From NCBI RefSeq assembly GCF_001676705.1, contig NZ_CP016170.1, forward strand, positions 4,278,001 through 4,342,000: DNA of 64,000 bases, read 5' to 3'. Under the pieces are notes generated by a model. The model was not told the origin of the DNA and did no database searches. It saw only the letters and a list, made by a program, of their open reading frames with translations. The translations under genes were made by a program, and so were the position numbers. The DNA is from Bordetella bronchialis (GTDB lineage: Bacteria > Pseudomonadota > Gammaproteobacteria > Burkholderiales > Burkholderiaceae_B). Below are positions 61,865 through 64,000 of the stretch, in pieces (position 1 is the first letter of the stretch; each line of letters begins with the position of its first letter).

Positions 61865-63076
61865 CTACCGGGTCTCCTCCGCCTCAAGATCCAGCGTATC
61901 CGGATCCGTGTCGGAAACGGTGGGCGATCCCATTGCCTTCAGCCAGGCAAAGCCCACGACGCCCGCAATCAAAGAGGCCAGAAGAATCGCCATCTTGGAT
62001 GCGTTGACGGCCTCGGGCTGACCGGGAAACGCAAGGTTGGCGATGAAGATCGACATCGTGAATCCTATGCCCCCCAGCAGGCCCGCGCCCAGCACATGAC
62101 GCCACGCCAGATCCAGGGGCAGGCGGCACAAGCCGAGCGAAACGGCCGCGAAGCTGAAGAGGAAGATCCCCACGGGCTTGCCCGCGACCAGTCCTAGCAT
62201 GATCCCCAGGCTATTCGAGGTCAGCAGTTCGGACGCCCACCCCGAACCGATCACGATGCCCGTGTTGGCCAGCGCGAAGATCGGCAGGATCAGGAAGGTG
62301 ACGGGCTTATGCAGCGCATGCTCCAGCCGGTGCGACGGGGACTGCTCATCATCCTGCCTGGCCGAGTACGGGATCGCGAAGGCCAGCAAGACCCCTGCGA
62401 TGGTGGCATGCACGCCCGACTTGAGCATGAAGAACCACATCAGCGCGCCGCCCAACAGATAAGGCAGCAGCGCCATGACGCGCATCAGGCGATTCATGGC
62501 GACCAGGCAGGCGAACACAGCCAGGGCGCCGGACAGATACAGGAACGACAAGTCCGAGGTATAGAACAGGCCGATCACGACAATGGCGCCCAGGTCGTCC
62601 ATGACCGCCAGGGCGGTCAGGAAGACCTTCAGCGACGCGGGCACCCGGCTGCCCAGCAGCGCCAGCACCCCGAGCGCGAAGGCGATGTCGGTCGCCATCG
62701 GGATGCCGGCGCCTGCCTGCGTGGGCGTGCCGCCGTTCAAGCCGAAATGGATCAGGGCCGGGACCGCGATGCCGCCCGTGGCGGCCAGCATCGGCAGCAA
62801 GGCGTTGCGGAATTCCGAGAGCTCGCCGTTGTACAGCTCGCGCTCCAGCTCCAGGCCGATCAGCAGGAAGAACACGGCCATCAGCGCGTCGTTGATCCAG
62901 TGTTCGATGCTCAAGCCCGCGATATGCGCGTGCCAGAAACCCAGATAGGCACCGCCGGCCGGGGAGTTCGCGATCCCGAGCGAAATCAGCGTGCACAGGA
63001 TAAGGATGATGCCGCCGGCCTTGCCCGATGCGGCGAATTCCTTGAACGTGTTGGAGAGTCGTCGCTCGATGCGCAT
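61865..63076 (-). CDS. nhaA: Na+/H+ antiporter NhaA
   Basis: A 403-residue sodium/proton antiporter with about 12 helices. Signature residues are the Asp pair in ALAVMDDLGAIVVI (the ion site) and PMATDIAFALGVLALLG, with IGLELERELYNGEL in the cytosolic entry. The start at 63076 (MRIERRL) lacks eight weakly supported upstream codons. It is monocistronic, read opposite to the aldolase gene; 248 bases upstream of it hold no gene I can support, only GC-rich inverted repeats. Confidence 0.96.
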   Translation of the reverse strand: MRIERRLSNTFKEFAASGKAGGIILILCTLISLGIANSPAGGAYLGFWHAHIAGLSIEHWINDALMAVFFLLIGLELERELYNGELSEFRNALLPMLAATGGIAVPALIHFGLNGGTPTQAGAGIPMATDIAFALGVLALLGSRVPASLKVFLTALAVMDDLGAIVVIGLFYTSDLSFLYLSGALAVFACLVAMNRLMRVMALLPYLLGGALMWFFMLKSGVHATIAGVLLAFAIPYSARQDDEQSPSHRLEHALHKPVTFLILPIFALANTGIVIGSGWASELLTSNSLGIMLGLVAGKPVGIFLFSFAAVSLGLCRLPLDLAWRHVLGAGLLGGIGFTMSIFIANLAFPGQPEAVNASKMAILLASLIAGVVGFAWLKAMGSPTVSDTDPDTLDLEAEETR

Positions 63077-63324
63077 TATTCGGCCCCCAAGGCGGCACAA
63101 CGAGCGGAAGATGAAGCGAGGGTGATGAACAGGCTATCGGACATATCGGCCACAGGAAAACCGCGTGGCGGCCCGACCAGCGCGTATCCTGTCACACCGC
63201 CGGACGGCATGATCACCCTTGCCCACGATTGTAATACGTCCACCAAGGGGAATGGGAGGGACATCCGGTCCGGCATCCCCGAAGGTAATGCCGGGCCGTC
63301 GTCATCCCATTCCCGGCATACCCG

Positions 63325-64000
63325 CTAGGTATACCGGCGCTTCTCCGGCGGCGGCGGGAAATACTGGTACAGCCAGGTTTCGCTAAGCACCTGCTTGTCG
63401 CTGATGCGGCGGATGAAGCCGCGCATTTCCACGGGCTCGGTGCTGTCGCTGGTGGGATACCAGTCGAACATGGCGCGAAAGCCTTCCACCTCTGGATGCA
63501 GCGCGAAAATCTGGAAATCCTGCGCACGGCCGTGCGACACCGTGATCACGGATTCCAGGCGCTCGTTCTTGTCCATGCCCTGCAGCGGGCCGCCGACGAA
63601 GTCGATGGCGAAACGGCGTGCCCAAACCTTGGGATAGTGCTCGCCAGGGGCCCAGCCTTCGATAAATCCACCCATCCCCGTGCGGGTCGCCAGCACCTGG
63701 GCCAGGGTCGGCTGCACCGGCGCCAGCGCGGCCCAATGCAGCTTGTAGCCGTAATGCAGCGACTGGCCGGCCTTGACCGGTTCCTTCGGATTCCAGAACG
63801 CGACGATGTTGTCCAGGGTTTCGCCCGTGGTCGGCAGCTCCATCAGGTTGATGGCGCCGTCCCCCCATGCGGTGGTGGGCTCGACCCACAGGCTGGGACG
63901 GCGGCTGTACCAGTCGACGGTGTCCTGGTAGGACTTGAAGTCATGGTCCGTCTGCAGCAAGCCGAAGCCGCGCGGATTGTTGTCCAGGAAGACGTTGAAC
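63325..64000 (-). CDS. Periplasmic glucan biosynthesis protein OpgG/OpgD, C-terminal part (5' end outside window)
   Basis: The reading frame is open to the right-hand end; 224 residues of the C-terminal part are visible. [38 protein letters not shown] and [22 protein letters not shown] are hallmark segments of the MdoG/MdoD family, which shape osmoregulated periplasmic glucans. The N-terminal signal, which separates OpgG (Sec) from OpgD (Tat), lies outside, so the member cannot be named. Confidence 0.93.
   Translation of the reverse strand, partial: FNVFLDNNPRGFGLLQTDHDFKSYQDTVDWYSRRPSLWVEPTTAWGDGAINLMELPTTGETLDNIVAFWNPKEPVKAGQSLHYGYKLHWAALAPVQPTLAQVLATRTGMGGFIEGWAPGEHYPKVWARRFAIDFVGGPLQGMDKNERLESVITVSHGRAQDFQIFALHPEVEGFRAMFDWYPTSDSTEPVEMRGFIRRISDKQVLSETWLYQYFPPPPEKRRYT

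Noticed and set aside
63077..63324. Possible small gene between nhaA and the OpgG/OpgD gene
   Set aside because: Short frames here lack ribosome-binding sites and domains, and the region is made of GC-rich inverted segments. I see no supportable gene.

Overview
This is a GC-rich window (about two-thirds G+C by eye) densely packed with genes. It reads like the chromosome of a soil or host-associated betaproteobacterium of the Alcaligenaceae, most likely Bordetella or a close relative such as Achromobacter. The pointers are three orphan Bug-type tripartite tricarboxylate solute receptors, many LysR/GntR/IclR-controlled catabolic clusters, and the order qor-like/tpiA/secG/tRNA-Leu(GAG). The genus is an inference; no rRNA or other decisive marker is present. 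I saw no transposase, integrase, prophage or CRISPR array.

Layout. 1-9622: end of a PepSY membrane protein, a LysR/alcohol dehydrogenase divergent pair, thiopurine methyltransferase, gluconate kinase plus permease, a hydrolase/MFS pair and an EmrB-type drug exporter. 9623-10509: an 887-base gene-free stretch full of unusual repeats (C/A tract, hairpin, 199-base inverted-repeat element, GAAN tetranucleotide tract) and a probable promoter. 10510-16398: a five-gene catabolic cluster of unknown substrate (alpha/beta hydrolase, MFS, LVIVD-repeat protein, amidohydrolase, IclR). 16610-20348: stress genes (YciF-like, manganese catalase, iron permease family, SDR). 20581-30468: a nine-gene unit with a peptide-type ABC importer, class II aldolase, hydroxyacid dehydrogenase, EamA transporter, GntR and a histone-deacetylase/acetylpolyamine amidohydrolase. 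30472-35431: LysR, two tandem alpha/beta hydrolases, a Bug receptor and a polysaccharide deacetylase.

35432-38647: a gene remnant, a strong terminator, then tRNA-Leu(GAG), secG, tpiA and a quinone oxidoreductase, all read on the minus strand. 38835-47030: a DUF2007-like protein, bestrophin, a YdeP-like molybdopterin oxidoreductase, a MocR regulator, a ThDP enzyme and an SDR. 47272-50820: MFS, LysR and an enolase-superfamily dehydratase/racemase. 50917-51324: a tRNA-Ser(UGA) gene split by a 318-base group I intron. 51361-58929: a minus-strand hyuA-hyuB-Bug-aldehyde dehydrogenase operon with a divergent LysR. Then come tRNA-Leu(UAA), an XRE-cupin regulator facing a Bug receptor and a class II aldolase, nhaA, and the C-terminal part of an OpgG/OpgD protein.

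The standout is the self-splicing-type group I intron inside the anticodon of tRNA-Ser(UGA). Its P, Q, R and S core segments, GAAA tetraloops and three-base guide (GAG against exon CUU) closely parallel the Azoarcus tRNA-Ile intron of subgroup IC3. I do not know of this tRNA host among the classically described bacterial tRNA introns.
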